From contig NZ_CP134398.1 of assembly GCF_002968335.2 (NCBI RefSeq), forward strand, positions 4,712,001-4,776,000: a stretch of DNA of 64,000 bases. Direction: 5' to 3'. The position numbers were made by a program, and so were the translations under genes. The notes beneath the pieces are model-generated. The model saw nothing but the letters and a program-made list of their open reading frames with translations, was not told the origin of the DNA and did not search any database. This document shows positions 1 to 11,967 of the stretch, piece after piece. The stretch's first letter is position 1. Each line of letters begins with the position of its first letter. Source of the stretch: Mycobacterium sp. ITM-2016-00316 (GTDB taxonomy: Bacteria; Actinomycetota; Actinomycetes; Mycobacteriales; Mycobacteriaceae).

Positions 1-716
1 TGGGCACCGAGCTGAACCGCCGCACCATCGAACGCCACCAGCGGGCCGGGGTGACGATCATCGACCCGGCCACCACTTGGATCGACGTGGACGTGGAGAT
101 CGGGCCCGACACCGTCGTGCATCCGGGCACCCAGCTGCTAGGCGCCACCGCGATCGGCACCGACTGCACCATCGGGCCGGACAGCACACTGACCTCCATG
201 GAGGTCGGTGACGGCGCGACGGTCGTCCGCACCCACGGCGAGCTTTCGGTCATCGGCGCGGGCGCCACCGTCGGACCGTTCACGTACCTGCGCCCAGGTA
301 CCGAGCTGGGCGCGGACGGCAAGCTCGGCGCGTTCGTCGAGACCAAGAATTCCACCATCGGCACCGGCACCAAGGTGCCGCACCTGACCTATGTCGGGGA
401 CGCCGACATCGGCGAGCACAGCAATATCGGCGCCTCCAGCGTCTTCGTCAACTACGACGGTGAGACCAAGCGGCGCACCACGATCGGCTCCCATGTCCGG
501 ACCGGTTCGGACACCATGTTCGTGGCGCCGGTGACCGTCGGGGACGGCGCCTACACCGGGGCGGGCACCGTGCTTCGCGACGATGTTCCGCCCGGTGCGC
601 TGGCCGTCTCGGACAACACTCAGCGCACCATCGAGGGGTGGGTGCTGCGCAAACGCCCAGCAAGTGCCTCCGCCGACGCCGCACGCAAGGCCGGGGCCCC
701 CGAACCCGACGCCTGA
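1..716 (+). CDS. glmU: GlmU C-terminal part (N-acetyltransferase domain), 5' truncated by window edge
   Basis: Bifunctional GlmU makes UDP-GlcNAc for peptidoglycan, arabinogalactan linker and LPS-like precursors: an N-terminal uridylyltransferase and a C-terminal glucosamine-1-phosphate acetyltransferase. Only the C-terminal part is here; the reading frame is already open at base 3, so the real start lies left of the window and the internal ATG near 51 is not the start. The visible protein is a left-handed beta-helix of imperfect hexapeptide repeats (I/V-G-x-x-T patterns), with the conserved [12 protein letters not shown] and [13 protein letters not shown] segments of the acetyl-CoA/GlcN-1-P site. 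The mycobacterial disordered Ala/Pro-rich tail ends the protein. It is followed after 88 bp by prs, the usual mycobacterial order, linking nucleotide-sugar and PRPP supply. Confidence 0.95.
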   Translation, partial: GTELNRRTIERHQRAGVTIIDPATTWIDVDVEIGPDTVVHPGTQLLGATAIGTDCTIGPDSTLTSMEVGDGATVVRTHGELSVIGAGATVGPFTYLRPGTELGADGKLGAFVETKNSTIGTGTKVPHLTYVGDADIGEHSNIGASSVFVNYDGETKRRTTIGSHVRTGSDTMFVAPVTVGDGAYTGAGTVLRDDVPPGALAVSDNTQRTIEGWVLRKRPASASADAARKAGAPEPDA

Positions 717-804
717 TGTTGGCATTCTGGTAACCCGGCCACGACCGGCCAGGAAAGCTACGTACGATTGGCGCGTAATCGACCCGACTGGCGAAGGCAC
801 CTAA

Positions 805-1785
805 ATGAGCCACGACTGGACCGACAACCGTAAGAACCTGATGCTCTTCTCGGGTCGGGCCCACCCCGAGCTGGCCGAGCAGGTGGCCAAGGAGCTCGAC
901 GTCCCGGTGACCGCGCAGACCGCGCGCGACTTCGCCAACGGCGAGATCTTCGTCCGGTTCGACGAATCGGTGCGTGGCTGCGACGCCTTCGTGCTGCAGA
1001 GCCATCCCGCGCCGCTGAACCAGTGGCTGATGGAACAACTGCTCATGATCGACGCGCTCAAGCGCGGCAGCGCCAAGCGGATCACCGCGATCCTGCCGTT
1101 CTACCCGTACGCCCGTCAGGACAAGAAGCACCGCGGCCGTGAGCCGATCTCGGCCCGCCTGGTCGCCGACCTGTACCAGACCGCCGGCGCCGACCGCATC
1201 ATCACCGTCGACCTGCACACCGACCAGATCCAGGGCTTCTTCGACGGCCCCGTGGACCATATGCGCGCCCAGAAGCTGCTCACCGGCTACATCGCCGAGA
1301 ACTACGCCGACGCCGACAAGGTCGTCGTCTCCCCCGACTCCGGCCGGGTGCGCGTCGCCGAGAAGTGGGCCGACGCCCTCGGCGGTGTCCCGCTGGCCTT
1401 CATCCACAAGACCCGTGATCCGCTGGTGCCCAACCAGGTCAAGTCCAACCGGGTCGTCGGCGAGGTCAAGGGCAAGACCTGCATCCTGACCGACGACATG
1501 ATCGACACCGGCGGCACCATCGCCGGCGCGGTCAACCTGCTGCGCCAGGACGGGGCGAAGGACGTGATCATCGCCGCGACGCACGGCGTGCTGTCCGACC
1601 CGGCCGCGCAGCGCCTGGCCGACTGCGGCGCCCGCGAGGTCATCGTCACCAACACCCTGCCGATCAACGAGGAGAAGCGGTTCCCGCAGCTCACCGTGCT
1701 CTCGATCGCGCCGCTGCTGGCCAACACCATCCGGGCGGTGTTCGACAACGGTTCGGTCACCGGACTGTTCGACGGATCCGCCTAG
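805..1785 (+). CDS. prs: ribose-phosphate pyrophosphokinase (PRPP synthetase)
   Basis: Cytosolic enzyme converting ribose-5-phosphate and ATP to PRPP, used for purines, pyrimidines, His, Trp and, in mycobacteria, decaprenyl-phosphoryl-arabinose. The 326-residue length is normal for class I PRPP synthetases. Visible signatures are the ATP-binding flexible-loop region YARQDKKHRGREPISA, the metal/substrate stretch VDLHTDQIQGFFDGPVDH, and the PRPP-binding loop TDDMIDTGGTI near residues 231-241. The start ATG at 805 is preceded by a purine-rich GGCGAAGGCACC stretch. It lies between glmU and the arsC-like gene, all on one strand, with only one base separating its stop from the next GTG, so the downstream genes are probably co-transcribed. 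Confidence 0.97.
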   Translation: MSHDWTDNRKNLMLFSGRAHPELAEQVAKELDVPVTAQTARDFANGEIFVRFDESVRGCDAFVLQSHPAPLNQWLMEQLLMIDALKRGSAKRITAILPFYPYARQDKKHRGREPISARLVADLYQTAGADRIITVDLHTDQIQGFFDGPVDHMRAQKLLTGYIAENYADADKVVVSPDSGRVRVAEKWADALGGVPLAFIHKTRDPLVPNQVKSNRVVGEVKGKTCILTDDMIDTGGTIAGAVNLLRQDGAKDVIIAATHGVLSDPAAQRLADCGAREVIVTNTLPINEEKRFPQLTVLSIAPLLANTIRAVFDNGSVTGLFDGSA

Positions 1786-1786
1786 C

Positions 1787-2125
1787 GTGTCGCGAATCCT
1801 GCACAACCCGAAGTGCTCGACCTCACGCAAGACCCTGGAACTGTTGCGCGAGACCGGTATCGAACCCGAGATCGTGCTGTACCTGAAGACCCCGCCCACC
1901 AGGGCCGAGCTGGCCACGATGATCGCCGACGCCGGGATCGACGTGCGTGCGGCCGTCCGCAAACGTGAATCCCTCTACGGTGAGCTGGGTTTGGCCGACG
2001 CTTCCGATGAGGAGCTGCTCGATGCCATGGCCCGGCATCCGATCCTGATCGAGCGCCCGTTCGTCGTCACCGACAAGGGCACCCGGCTGGCACGTCCGAT
2101 CGATAAGGTCCGCGAGATCTTGTGA
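1787..2125 (+). CDS. arsC: ArsC-family (arsenate reductase-like / Spx-like) protein
   Basis: A 112-residue thioredoxin-fold protein of the ArsC family, which in its best-known members reduces arsenate using glutaredoxin. The N-terminal catalytic motif NPKCSTSRK carries the nucleophilic Cys at about residue 10. The C-terminal RPFVVTDKGTRLARP segment contains the conserved Arg-Pro of the oxyanion site. It begins with GTG one base after the prs stop and ends by overlapping the lpqT start (GTGAGA), indicating translational coupling. No arsenical-resistance genes (arsR, arsB) are nearby, so a general redox role is as likely as true arsenate reduction. M. tuberculosis, as recalled, lacks this gene between prs and lpqT. 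Confidence 0.85.
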   Translation: MSRILHNPKCSTSRKTLELLRETGIEPEIVLYLKTPPTRAELATMIADAGIDVRAAVRKRESLYGELGLADASDEELLDAMARHPILIERPFVVTDKGTRLARPIDKVREIL

Positions 2126-2793
2126 GAGCTGCACTTGCGGTGGTGGCGGCTGCGGCGGCGCTGCTCACCGGCTGCGGCGCGGCCACCCCGGACTACCAGT
2201 CGCTGCTGGCGACCACCCCGAGCCGGCCCACACCCACCACCTCCGAGGAAACGGTCCCGCTCTCGGCGTACCTGGAGAGCGTCGGGGTCAAGGGAGAACC
2301 GGTTGCCCCGGAGAAACTCACCGATCTGGCGGTGACGGTGCCGCGCCCGAAGGGCTGGCAGGACTACACCAACACCAATCTGGCGCCCGGCACCCGGGTG
2401 ATCGCCGACGGCGAAACCTATCCGACGGCCATGCTGATGGTGTTCACCCTGGACGGCGATTTCGACACCGCCGAGGCGCTCAAGCATGCCGACGTCGACG
2501 CGGAGATATCGGAGAACTTCAAGAAGCTCAACGGTTCTCGCGACGACTTCAAGGGGTTCCCGTCCTCGATGATCGAGGGCACCTATGACGTGGGCGGGCA
2601 ACGCATGCAGGCCTACAACCGCATCGTGTTCGCCACCGGGAAGATGCCCGCCAAACCCGCCCCGGGCCAGCTGGAACCCAAGGCGCAGAAATACCTGGTG
2701 CAGCTGACCATCACCAGCTTCGCCGACGACGCCGAGTCCAAGGGCGCGGCGATCGAGCAGATCATCTCCGGGTTCGACGTCTCGGCCAAGTAG
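2122..2793 (+). CDS. lpqT: LpqT-type lipoprotein
   Basis: A 223-residue secreted lipoprotein of the mycobacterial LpqN/LpqT family. It has a short hydrophobic signal peptide ending in the lipobox LLTGC (lipidated Cys near residue 18), followed by a low-complexity Thr/Pro linker and one globular LpqT domain containing the family-like phrases PKGWQDYTN and VQLTITSFADDA. The start is GTG at 2122, overlapping the arsC stop by four bases. The position after prs matches lpqT (Rv1016c) of M. tuberculosis as recalled. LpqN has been linked to cell-envelope proteins and host signalling, but the biochemical role of LpqT is unknown. A second family member, LpqN-like, occurs at 22260. Confidence 0.88.
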   Translation: MRAALAVVAAAAALLTGCGAATPDYQSLLATTPSRPTPTTSEETVPLSAYLESVGVKGEPVAPEKLTDLAVTVPRPKGWQDYTNTNLAPGTRVIADGETYPTAMLMVFTLDGDFDTAEALKHADVDAEISENFKKLNGSRDDFKGFPSSMIEGTYDVGGQRMQAYNRIVFATGKMPAKPAPGQLEPKAQKYLVQLTITSFADDAESKGAAIEQIISGFDVSAK

Positions 2794-2807
2794 CTACCCT
2801 GGCCACC

Positions 2808-3674
2808 ATGAGTTCATGGACCGCCGCAGACCTGCCCTCGTTCGCCGGCCGCCGCGTCATCGTCACCGGTGCCAACAGCGGGCTCGGGCTGATCACCGCC
2901 CGCGAACTGGCCCGGGTCGGGGCCTCGGTGGTGCTCGCCGTCCGCAATACCGCCAAGGGCGATGACGCCGCCGCCACGATGACCGGTGACGTCACGGTCC
3001 GTGTGCTCGATCTGCAGGACCTGGCCTCGGTGCGCGCCTTCGCCGATCAGACCGAGGCGGTGGACGTCCTGGTCAACAACGCCGGCATCATGGCCGTGCC
3101 GTACGCGCAGACCGCCGACGGTTTCGAGAGCCAGATCGGCACCAACCACCTCGGTCATTTCGCGCTGACCAACCTGCTGCTGCCCAAGATCACCGACAGG
3201 GTGGTCACGGTGTCCTCGATGATGCATCTGCTCGGCGTGATCAGCCTCAAGGACCTGAACTGGCGCTCGCGCCCGTACTCGGCATGGCTGGCCTACGGGC
3301 AGTCCAAACTGGCCAACCTGCTGTTCACCAGCGAGCTGCAACGCAAGCTGACCGCCGCCGGATCGCCGGTGCTCGCCATTGCCGCGCACCCCGGATATTC
3401 GGCGACCAACCTGCAGGGCCAGACCGGCAACGCCACCGGCGACAAGTTCTGGAAGGCCGCCAACCGGATCGCCACCGACGCCGACTTCGGGGCCCGGCAG
3501 ACGTTGTACGCGGCGGCCGCCGACATCCCCGGGGACAGTTTCATCGGCCCGCGGTTCGGTATGGGCGGACCGACCGGCCTGAGCCCGCGCAGCCCGCTGG
3601 CCCGCAACCCCCGGACCGCTGCCGCCCTGTGGGCGCTGTCCGCGCAGCTCACCGGGACCGAATTTCAGATCTGA
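2808..3674 (+). CDS. short-chain dehydrogenase/reductase (SDR)
   Basis: A 288-residue classical-type SDR, close to the retinol dehydrogenase/protochlorophyllide reductase-like branch. The N-terminal NAD(P)-binding TGANSGLG is at residues 20-27. NNAGIMA follows, then a catalytic Ser in VTVSSMMHLLG and the catalytic pair YGQSK. The segment [13 protein letters not shown] is typical of the branch. ATG at 2808 is placed 14 bp after lpqT. The substrate cannot be deduced. A second enzyme of the same branch is encoded at 29928, so this subfamily is expanded here. Nothing links it mechanistically to rplY or pth downstream; it may simply ride in the same transcription unit. Confidence 0.9.
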   Translation: MSSWTAADLPSFAGRRVIVTGANSGLGLITARELARVGASVVLAVRNTAKGDDAAATMTGDVTVRVLDLQDLASVRAFADQTEAVDVLVNNAGIMAVPYAQTADGFESQIGTNHLGHFALTNLLLPKITDRVVTVSSMMHLLGVISLKDLNWRSRPYSAWLAYGQSKLANLLFTSELQRKLTAAGSPVLAIAAHPGYSATNLQGQTGNATGDKFWKAANRIATDADFGARQTLYAAAADIPGDSFIGPRFGMGGPTGLSPRSPLARNPRTAAALWALSAQLTGTEFQI

Positions 3675-3796
3675 GGGTGCTCTGGGATAGCCTGAGGCCC
3701 ATCACGGCGAGGGTGGCCCGGCCACCGTTATCGACGGGAACTTCTCTGTTCTCCCTGGCCGTGCTTTTCACCACACCGGCACAGGAGTAACGACAC

Positions 3797-4462
3797 ATGG
3801 CCAAGACCTCGGCCCCCAACAAGCTGACCGCGACCGTGCGTACCCGCACCGGTAAGGGCGCCTCGCGCCAGGCCCGCCGCGACGGCCTCATCCCCACCGT
3901 GCTGTACGGCCACGGCACCGATCCCCAGCACCTGGAGCTCAACGCGCGCGACTTCGCCGCCGTGATGCGTCACGCCGGCACCAACGCCATCCTGACCCTC
4001 GACATCGAGGGCACCGAGGCGCTCGCGCTGACCAAGGCGCTGGACATCCACCCGGTGCGCCGCAACATCCAGCACGTCGACCTGCTCGTGGTGGTGCGCG
4101 GTGAGAAGGTCAACGTGGACATCAACGTGCTCGTCGAAGGCGAAGCGGCGCCCGGCACGCTGGTCACCCAGGAAGCCAACACCATTGCCGTCGAGGCCGA
4201 GGCGATGTCCATCCCCGAGCAGATCACCGTGTCGGTCGAGGGCGCCAAGGTCGGCACCCAGATCACCGCCGGCCAGCTCGAGCTGCCCACGGGCGTCAGC
4301 CTGACCGTCGATCCCGAGACCCTGGTGGTCAACGTCGTCGCGGCCCCGACCGCCGAGGACCTGGACAGCGATGGCGCCGGCGATGCCGACGACGCTGCTG
4401 CTCCGGCCGCGGACGACGCCGACGGCGAAGCCGCCGAGGGCGAAGCCGAAGCTGCCGAATAG
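3797..4462 (+). CDS. rplY: 50S ribosomal protein L25 (long, CTC form)
   Basis: A 221-residue L25 of the general-stress CTC type that binds 5S rRNA. The N-terminal ribosomal L25 domain (about residues 5-95) is followed by the TL5/CTC C-terminal beta domain (about 100-190) and an acidic Ala/Asp/Glu-rich tail of about 30 residues. Mycobacterial L25 commonly carries such an acidic extension. The ATG at 3797 has a good AGGAG ribosome-binding site eight bases upstream, which fixes the start. It forms the widely conserved rplY-pth pair, with 21 bp between the genes. The 122-bp gap upstream of rplY probably contains its promoter. Confidence 0.97.
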   Translation: MAKTSAPNKLTATVRTRTGKGASRQARRDGLIPTVLYGHGTDPQHLELNARDFAAVMRHAGTNAILTLDIEGTEALALTKALDIHPVRRNIQHVDLLVVVRGEKVNVDINVLVEGEAAPGTLVTQEANTIAVEAEAMSIPEQITVSVEGAKVGTQITAGQLELPTGVSLTVDPETLVVNVVAAPTAEDLDSDGAGDADDAAAPAADDADGEAAEGEAEAAE

Positions 4463-4483
4463 CTCCGGGTAGCACTGCGACTC

Positions 4484-5059
4484 ATGGCCGAACCGTTGTT
4501 GGTGGTCGGCCTGGGAAACCCCGGGCCGAACTACGCCAAGACCCGGCACAACCTCGGTTTCATGGTCGCCGACCTGCTGGCCGGGCGCATCGGCTCAGGT
4601 TTCAAGGTGCACAAGAAGTCCGGTGCCGAGGTGACCACAGGTCGCCTCGGCAACCGGGCTGTTGTACTCGCCAAACCTCGGGTCTACATGAACGAGTCGG
4701 GCCGCCAGGTCGGCCCGTTGGCGAAGTTCTATTCGGTGTCGCCCGCCGATGTCGTGGTGTTGCACGACGAACTCGATATCGATTTCGGCCGGATCCGGCT
4801 CAAGCTCGGCGGCGGCGAGGGCGGCCACAACGGGCTGCGCTCGGTGGCGGCCGCGTTGGGCACCAAGGACTTTCAGCGGGTCCGCATCGGGGTGGGGCGT
4901 CCACCCGGCCGCAAGGATCCGGCGGCCTATGTGTTGGAGAACTTCTCGACGATCGAACGCCCGGAGGTCCCGATCATCTGCGAGCAGGCCGCCGACGCGA
5001 CCGAGCTACTTCTCGCCCAGGGCCTGGAGGCCGCGCAGAACACCGTGCACGCCTGGTAG
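4484..5059 (+). CDS. pth: peptidyl-tRNA hydrolase
   Basis: An essential cytosolic hydrolase that releases tRNA from prematurely dropped peptidyl-tRNA. The 191-residue length is typical. Diagnostic motifs are [18 protein letters not shown] (catalytic His in RHN), the MNESG loop, the catalytic Asp in [16 protein letters not shown], and the [12 protein letters not shown] loop. It follows rplY by 21 bp. Its end lies ten bases from the convergent DUF998 gene, so the two transcripts must terminate in a very short space or overlap. No obvious intrinsic terminator is visible there. Confidence 0.97.
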   Translation: MAEPLLVVGLGNPGPNYAKTRHNLGFMVADLLAGRIGSGFKVHKKSGAEVTTGRLGNRAVVLAKPRVYMNESGRQVGPLAKFYSVSPADVVVLHDELDIDFGRIRLKLGGGEGGHNGLRSVAAALGTKDFQRVRIGVGRPPGRKDPAAYVLENFSTIERPEVPIICEQAADATELLLAQGLEAAQNTVHAW

Positions 5060-5068
5060 CCGGACCGC

Positions 5069-5731
5069 TCAGACCGATTCCAAGCGCTTGGCGGTCGCGA
5101 ACTCCCCGCGGATCAGCCAGATCCCCAGCGCGATCACCGCGCCCACCTCGAACGCGACGATCCCGCGTTCGACGATGCCGAGCGGGATGATTCGATGCCA
5201 GCGCAGGTCGGTCACCATGCTGACCGCGATGGCGCCGGACAACACCGACAGCCAGGCAATGGAACCGTAGGCCAGCCAGACCGCCGGTCGGGCCTGCCGG
5301 TGCCTGCGGGCGATCGCCAGCACCGCGGCGGGCAGCGACACGAAGGCCAGCAGCGTGGCCACCCGGTGGATCGATCCGCTGGTGCTGGGCCCGATCTCCC
5401 AGTTGTGTTTGGGGAAGGCGGCCACCCCGAGGAGCCCGATCACCCACAGCGCCATGAGGATCGAGCCGAACGAGATCGGAGCCACCACTCCGGCGCGAAT
5501 CAGCCCGGCCAGCAACAGCATCGAGCCGACGGCCAGGGCCAGCACGCCGACCAGGAAGGCCCAACCGCCCCCGGTGTAGACATACTCGGAGATGGTGGCC
5601 ATGCGCAGGGTCCGACCGGGCCGGTGGGACTCGCCGCCGAGGACCGCGTCCAGGGTCAGGATGGCGACCACCGAGATCGCGGCGCCCAGCACCGCGATCC
5701 AGCCGAACAACGCATGAGAAGCACGGTCCAT
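5069..5731 (-). CDS. DUF998 family integral membrane protein
   Basis: A 220-residue polytopic membrane protein. I count about six hydrophobic segments: ALFGWIAVLGAAISVVAIL near the N terminus, AFLVGVLALAVGSMLLLAGL, the SFGSILMALWVIGLLGVAAF segment, a pair around LLAFVSLPAAVLAIA and IAWLSVLSGAIAVSM, and a final VAFEVGAVIALGIWLI. The GSIHRVATLLAF region with a conserved His before a helix is typical of the DUF998 family. The molecular function of the family is not established. The gene lies between convergent pth and the co-oriented acyl-AMP ligase, whose stop is 99 bp upstream. It could be read from the same transcript. Confidence 0.75.
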   Translation of the reverse strand: MDRASHALFGWIAVLGAAISVVAILTLDAVLGGESHRPGRTLRMATISEYVYTGGGWAFLVGVLALAVGSMLLLAGLIRAGVVAPISFGSILMALWVIGLLGVAAFPKHNWEIGPSTSGSIHRVATLLAFVSLPAAVLAIARRHRQARPAVWLAYGSIAWLSVLSGAIAVSMVTDLRWHRIIPLGIVERGIVAFEVGAVIALGIWLIRGEFATAKRLESV

Positions 5732-5830
5732 CAGACCAGGGTACGGACAGACCGACGGTGGCGAGCGTGCACAAACTCGGACTGTGCCGCGGTGTGTTGC
5801 CCGCAGACACGCACGCTCGCGAAAAGGAGC

Positions 5831-7468
5831 CTAGCCCGTGACGAGAGCCACCGAGTTGGCCCGACGCAGCTTGCCCGACGGGGTCTTCGGGATGGTGCCC
5901 GGCCCGAGCACGACGACGTTGCGCGGACGCACATCGACCTCGGTCACCACTTCGTGGGCGACCTGGTGCTCGATGCGGCGCACCTCGGCCAGATCCTGGT
6001 AGTGATTGGATTCCACTGCGACGGCGAAGGTTTCGCGCGAATGGCCGGCGTCGAGGCGCACCGCGACGGCGCAACCGGGGCGCACACCCTCGACGCGGCC
6101 CGCGGCACGTTCGATATCGGTCGGATAGATGTTGCGGCCGGCCATGATGATGACGTCCTTGACGCGACCACACACGACGACATTGCCCTCGTCGGTGATG
6201 TAACCGAGGTCGCCGGTGTCATACCAGCCGTTCTCGTCCTGGGTCGGCAGGAAGCCGGCCATCGTGATGTAGCCCGGGGTGACCGATTCACCACGCAGCT
6301 GGATGACACCGACGCCACGGGTCGGCAGCACGGCGCCGTCCTCGTCGACGATGCGGGCCTCCAGGTCGTTGAGCAGCGGGCCCAGCGACGCCAGCCGGCG
6401 GGTGTTGCCCTTGCCCGACGGCACCGCTCGGCGCAGCGCGGCCAGCAGGTCGGCGTCGACCTCGTCGACCACCAGGCCGGCGTTGCACGGTGAGAAGGAC
6501 ACCGCCAGACAGGTCTCGGCCATGCCGTAGGCGGGCAGGATCGCCGTCTCCGACAGCCCGAACGGCTTGCCCGCGTCGATCAGGTCCTCGACATCGGCGG
6601 GTTCGACCGGCTCGGCGCCTGACAGCGCGAAGCGCAGGGTGGACAGATCGAACTCGCCCGGCTTGGCCTGGCGGCGCAGACGCTTGGCGAACAGCGCGTA
6701 GGCGAAGTTCGGGGCCGCCGTCATGGTGCCCTTGTACTTGTCGATGAGCTTGGCCCACAGCAGGGTGTCGCGCAGGAAGTCCATCGGCGTGACCTTGACC
6801 AGCTCGGCGCCGAAGTACATCGGGATGGTGAGGAAGCCGACCATGCCCATGTCGTGGAAGCAGGGCAACCAGCTGACCATGACGTCGGTGTTGACGTCGT
6901 ATTCGGCGCCGATGAACATGGCCTCGGCGTTGGAGAAGATGTTGCGGTGGGTGATCTGCACGGCCTTGGGAGATCCGGTGGAGCCGGACGTCAGCTGCAT
7001 CAGCGCAAGATCGTCCTCCCCGGTCTCGACCGGATCGATCGGGTCGGCGGCCAGCAGGTCGGAGACGACGAGGACCTTTATCCCTTTTTCTTCGAGCACC
7101 GGGATCGCCACGATGAACGGTTCGGAGACGATGACGGCCTTGAGCTCGATCATGCCGATGACGGTCATGGTGTCTTCGGCCCACACGACGAGGTCGGTAC
7201 GCGGCGTCGGCTGGTGCAGCATGGTGAGGCTGCCGCCGCGCATCCACACGCCCTGGGCGGTCGGCGCGATCTCCACCGGGAAGCCGGCGAGCACACCGAC
7301 GGCGTCACCGGGCCCGATACCGGCCGCGGCGAGTCCACCGGCAACCCGGCGGGCGCGTTCATGTACCTCGGCCCAGGTGTGGCGGACCGGCTCGTACGGT
7401 TCGCCGGTGACCATGCCCCGCTCGCTCTCCCGGGCGCTGCGGTACATCTTGTCGGTGAATCGGCTCAC
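5831..7468 (-). CDS. pks16: fatty-acyl-AMP ligase / acyl-CoA synthetase, Pks16 type
   Basis: A 545-residue ANL-superfamily adenylating enzyme that activates a carboxylic (probably fatty) acid as acyl-AMP. The phosphate-binding loop is [20 protein letters not shown] (about residues 157-176). Further signatures are the A5-like AYGMAETC, the [11 protein letters not shown]-ribose motif near 420, and a C-terminal GKLRR with the catalytic Lys of the swivelling domain. Overall it looks most like FAAL-type enzymes. The start is GTG at 7468 behind a strong GAGGAGG. Position before ispE matches M. tuberculosis Rv1013 (pks16), which despite its name is a ligase, not a PKS. No partner PKS is present in the window, so the acyl acceptor is unknown. 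Confidence 0.88.
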   Translation of the reverse strand: MSRFTDKMYRSARESERGMVTGEPYEPVRHTWAEVHERARRVAGGLAAAGIGPGDAVGVLAGFPVEIAPTAQGVWMRGGSLTMLHQPTPRTDLVVWAEDTMTVIGMIELKAVIVSEPFIVAIPVLEEKGIKVLVVSDLLAADPIDPVETGEDDLALMQLTSGSTGSPKAVQITHRNIFSNAEAMFIGAEYDVNTDVMVSWLPCFHDMGMVGFLTIPMYFGAELVKVTPMDFLRDTLLWAKLIDKYKGTMTAAPNFAYALFAKRLRRQAKPGEFDLSTLRFALSGAEPVEPADVEDLIDAGKPFGLSETAILPAYGMAETCLAVSFSPCNAGLVVDEVDADLLAALRRAVPSGKGNTRRLASLGPLLNDLEARIVDEDGAVLPTRGVGVIQLRGESVTPGYITMAGFLPTQDENGWYDTGDLGYITDEGNVVVCGRVKDVIIMAGRNIYPTDIERAAGRVEGVRPGCAVAVRLDAGHSRETFAVAVESNHYQDLAEVRRIEHQVAHEVVTEVDVRPRNVVVLGPGTIPKTPSGKLRRANSVALVTG

Positions 7469-7626
7469 GACGACCTCCTCGGTGTCTGGGTCCGGGTCGG
7501 CTGCGACCTCGGCGCCAGTTTCCTTGCGCGTTTCCCTATATTCCGCCTGCTAGCACCCTCTTTGAGAGAGGCGCGCACGCACAATTGGGAAGCAGTTGTG
7601 TCTCGAAACGGTGATGGCCAGCCGGT

Positions 7627-7654
7627 AACCCGCACTCGTTTCCGCGTGCGGGTT
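7627..7654 (-). terminator. hairpin between ispE and the acyl-AMP ligase
   Basis: A nine-base stem (AACCCGCAC with GTGCGGGTT) with a ten-base loop lies in the 275-bp gap after ispE and before the ligase start. On the minus strand it is followed by only a short T run, so it is a weak intrinsic terminator or attenuator candidate for the rpfB-rsmA-ispE transcript. The same gap must hold the promoter of the ligase gene; I could not assign its -10/-35 with confidence. Confidence 0.4.
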
Positions 7655-7743
7655 TCCACCAGAGCCCATCTTAAAGAACCCTTAAGTAACTGCCAAACTC
7701 TCGGACCGATCGAGACATGTGTCACAACGCAAGAATGTTTGAC

Positions 7744-8706
7744 TCACCGCGCGGTATCGGGCACCACCCGGGCACCGTGGACGGGGCCACTGGCCACCCG
7801 CACGGTGCGGCACACCCCGGCGCCGGAGAGCGCGGTCCCGACGTCGACCGCGGCGGACTCCGACGGACACAGGAAGGCGCAGGTGGGCCCCGATCCGGAG
7901 ATGATCCCGGCCAGCGCCCCGGCCTCGTCACCGGCGCGCAGGGTGCGGCGCAGGTCCGAGCGCAGGCTCAGCGCGGCGGGCTGCAGGTCGTTACCGAGCA
8001 GCGCGGCCAGTTCGTGCGGGTCTCCGGAGGCCAACGCGGCCAGCACCGGTTCGGCGTCGTCGAGCCGCGGTGGCCCGCCTCGATCCGGGGTCTCGCGCAA
8101 CCGGTCGATCTCACCGAACACCGCGGGCGTGGACAGTCCCTTGTCGGCAAAGGCCAGCACCCAGTGGAAGGTGCTGCGGGCCAGGACGGTCGCGAGTTCC
8201 TCACCGCGGCCGGTACCGAGTGCCGTACCGCCGTGCAGGGCGAAGGGCACATCGCTGCCGAGCTGGGCGGCCAGCGCATGCAGATCGCGGCGCGGCACGC
8301 CCAGCTGCCAGAGGTGATTCATCGCCACCAGTACCGCGGCGGCGTCACCGCTGCCACCTGCCATCCCCCCGGCGACCGGGATCGACTTGGAGATGGAGAT
8401 CGCGACATCGGGGGCCCGGCCGACGTGGTCGGCCAGCAGTAAGGCGGCCCTCCAGGCCAGATTGCGCTCATCGGTCGGCAGCGCCTCGGAGCCCTCACCC
8501 GACATCGTCAACGACAGCACGTCGGCGTCGCGCACGGTGACGTCATCGAACAGCGACACGGCGTGGAAGACGGTGGTGAGCTCGTGATAACCGTCATCAC
8601 GGCGATCCCCGACCGCCAGATAGAGATTGACCTTGCCGGGGACGCGCACCGTGACCGAACCGGTGGGCACCCACTCGGTGGCGGTATCGCCGTCGGATGC
8701 AGACAC
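7744..8706 (-). CDS. ispE: 4-diphosphocytidyl-2-C-methyl-D-erythritol kinase
   Basis: GHMP-family kinase of the MEP pathway, phosphorylating CDP-ME on the way to IPP and DMAPP for decaprenyl phosphate and menaquinone. It is 320 residues; the N-terminal substrate segment [20 protein letters not shown] is followed by the glycine-rich ATP loop [15 protein letters not shown] near residues 110-124 and a C-terminal GSGPTCAFL motif. The start used is GTG at 8706. It is the third gene of a minus-strand series rpfB-rsmA-ispE conserved in mycobacteria. A 221-bp gap separates it from rsmA, long enough for its own promoter. Confidence 0.95.
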   Translation of the reverse strand: MSASDGDTATEWVPTGSVTVRVPGKVNLYLAVGDRRDDGYHELTTVFHAVSLFDDVTVRDADVLSLTMSGEGSEALPTDERNLAWRAALLLADHVGRAPDVAISISKSIPVAGGMAGGSGDAAAVLVAMNHLWQLGVPRRDLHALAAQLGSDVPFALHGGTALGTGRGEELATVLARSTFHWVLAFADKGLSTPAVFGEIDRLRETPDRGGPPRLDDAEPVLAALASGDPHELAALLGNDLQPAALSLRSDLRRTLRAGDEAGALAGIISGSGPTCAFLCPSESAAVDVGTALSGAGVCRTVRVASGPVHGARVVPDTAR

Positions 8707-8927
8707 CGGACGACACTACCGCCACGCTTGGGACGCCGAGCGGATAAGCGCTGAGATACCCCTCGTCAGATCCCGCCGCTGTCGATCAGGCTAGTGTTTG
8801 CCCGCGCAGTGTGTCAAGGATCACAAACTGAACCGGTAGGAGTACCGCTCTGCGCGATGAGAACGGTCGATGTCGGGCGACGACCACCAAGCCCGGAGCG
8901 ACCCGGGCGGCGAGAGAATTTGCCAGG

Positions 8928-11081
<2,154 letters not shown>

Positions 11082-11111
11082 CCGCGCCAACTGGCCACGG
11101 TATCCAACGGG

Positions 11112-11942
11112 TCACACCAACCCATAAACGCGCATCGCATTCGCGGCGGTGATCTCGGCCAGTTCGGCTGCCGGCCGATCGAGCACATCGGCCAGCGCCC
11201 GCACCGTGTACGGCAGGCAGTACGACTCGTTGGGCGCACCGCGGTACGGGTGCGGGGTGAGGAACGGGGCGTCGGTCTCCACCAACAGCAATTCGGCGGG
11301 GACCACGGTGGCCGCCTCGCGCAGCGCGTGGGCGTTGCGGAAACTGACCGTCCCCGACAGGCTGACCATCCACCCGTGGGCCGCGCAGACCCGCGCCATC
11401 GCGGCATCGGACGAGAAGCAGTGGAAGATCACCGTCTCCGGCGCCCCCTCCGCACGCAGCACGTCGAGCACCTCGGCATCGGCGTCGCGGTTGTGGATCA
11501 TCAGTGGCTTGCCGGTCCGCTTGGCCAGGTCGATGTGCCAGGCGAATCCCTCGCGCTGCTCCGCGGGATCCGCGCAGCCCTCCAACCGGCCCGGCCAGTA
11601 CATGTCCATACCGGTCTCCCCCACCGCCACCACCCGCGGCGCGGCGGCCAACGCCTCCAGTTCCGCCTTCGCCGCATCGTCGAGGGCGTTGGCCCGCGTG
11701 GGGTGCAACGCGACCGCGGCATACACGCGTGGGTCCCAGTCCGCGGCCCGGACGGCCCAGCGTGCGGCGTCCAGGTCGTCGGCGATGGTGACCACCGCCT
11801 GCACGCCGGCCGAACCGGCACGGTCGAGGATCGCGCGCACGTCGTCGGCGGTTTCGGCGCCGCAGGCGTCGAGGTGCGTGTGAGCGTCGATCAGTGGGGT
11901 CAGCGGCTCCGGGACGGGCGGCTTCTCTCTCTTGGCGCTCAC
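11112..11942 (-). CDS. tatD: TatD family metal-dependent DNase
   Basis: A 276-residue TIM-barrel hydrolase of the TatD family (3'-5' exonuclease/DNA repair and RNA turnover in characterised members). Metal-binding signatures are IDAHTHLDAC at the N terminus (HxH), GETGMDMYW with the metal-bridging Glu, the HNRDADAEVL segment with a metal His, and ETDAPFLTPHPYRG near the C terminus with the catalytic Asp. It starts with GTG at 11942. Only 25 bp separate it from the divergently transcribed metG, so the two genes share a very compact promoter region. It precedes rpfB by 100 bp on the same strand, as in M. tuberculosis. Confidence 0.93.
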   Translation of the reverse strand: MSAKREKPPVPEPLTPLIDAHTHLDACGAETADDVRAILDRAGSAGVQAVVTIADDLDAARWAVRAADWDPRVYAAVALHPTRANALDDAAKAELEALAAAPRVVAVGETGMDMYWPGRLEGCADPAEQREGFAWHIDLAKRTGKPLMIHNRDADAEVLDVLRAEGAPETVIFHCFSSDAAMARVCAAHGWMVSLSGTVSFRNAHALREAATVVPAELLLVETDAPFLTPHPYRGAPNESYCLPYTVRALADVLDRPAAELAEITAANAMRVYGLV

Positions 11943-11967
11943 GCTGACACTTTAAGGTGAGATCCAA

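Noticed and set aside
448..1962. 504-residue minus-strand frame antisense to prs
   Set aside because: It is the GC-rich shadow of glmU/prs/arsC; no protein family features and no ribosome-binding site, while the plus strand holds unmistakable genes.
8707..8927. small gene between ispE and rsmA
   Set aside because: No frame with a start, ribosome-binding site and protein-like composition; probably just the ispE promoter region.
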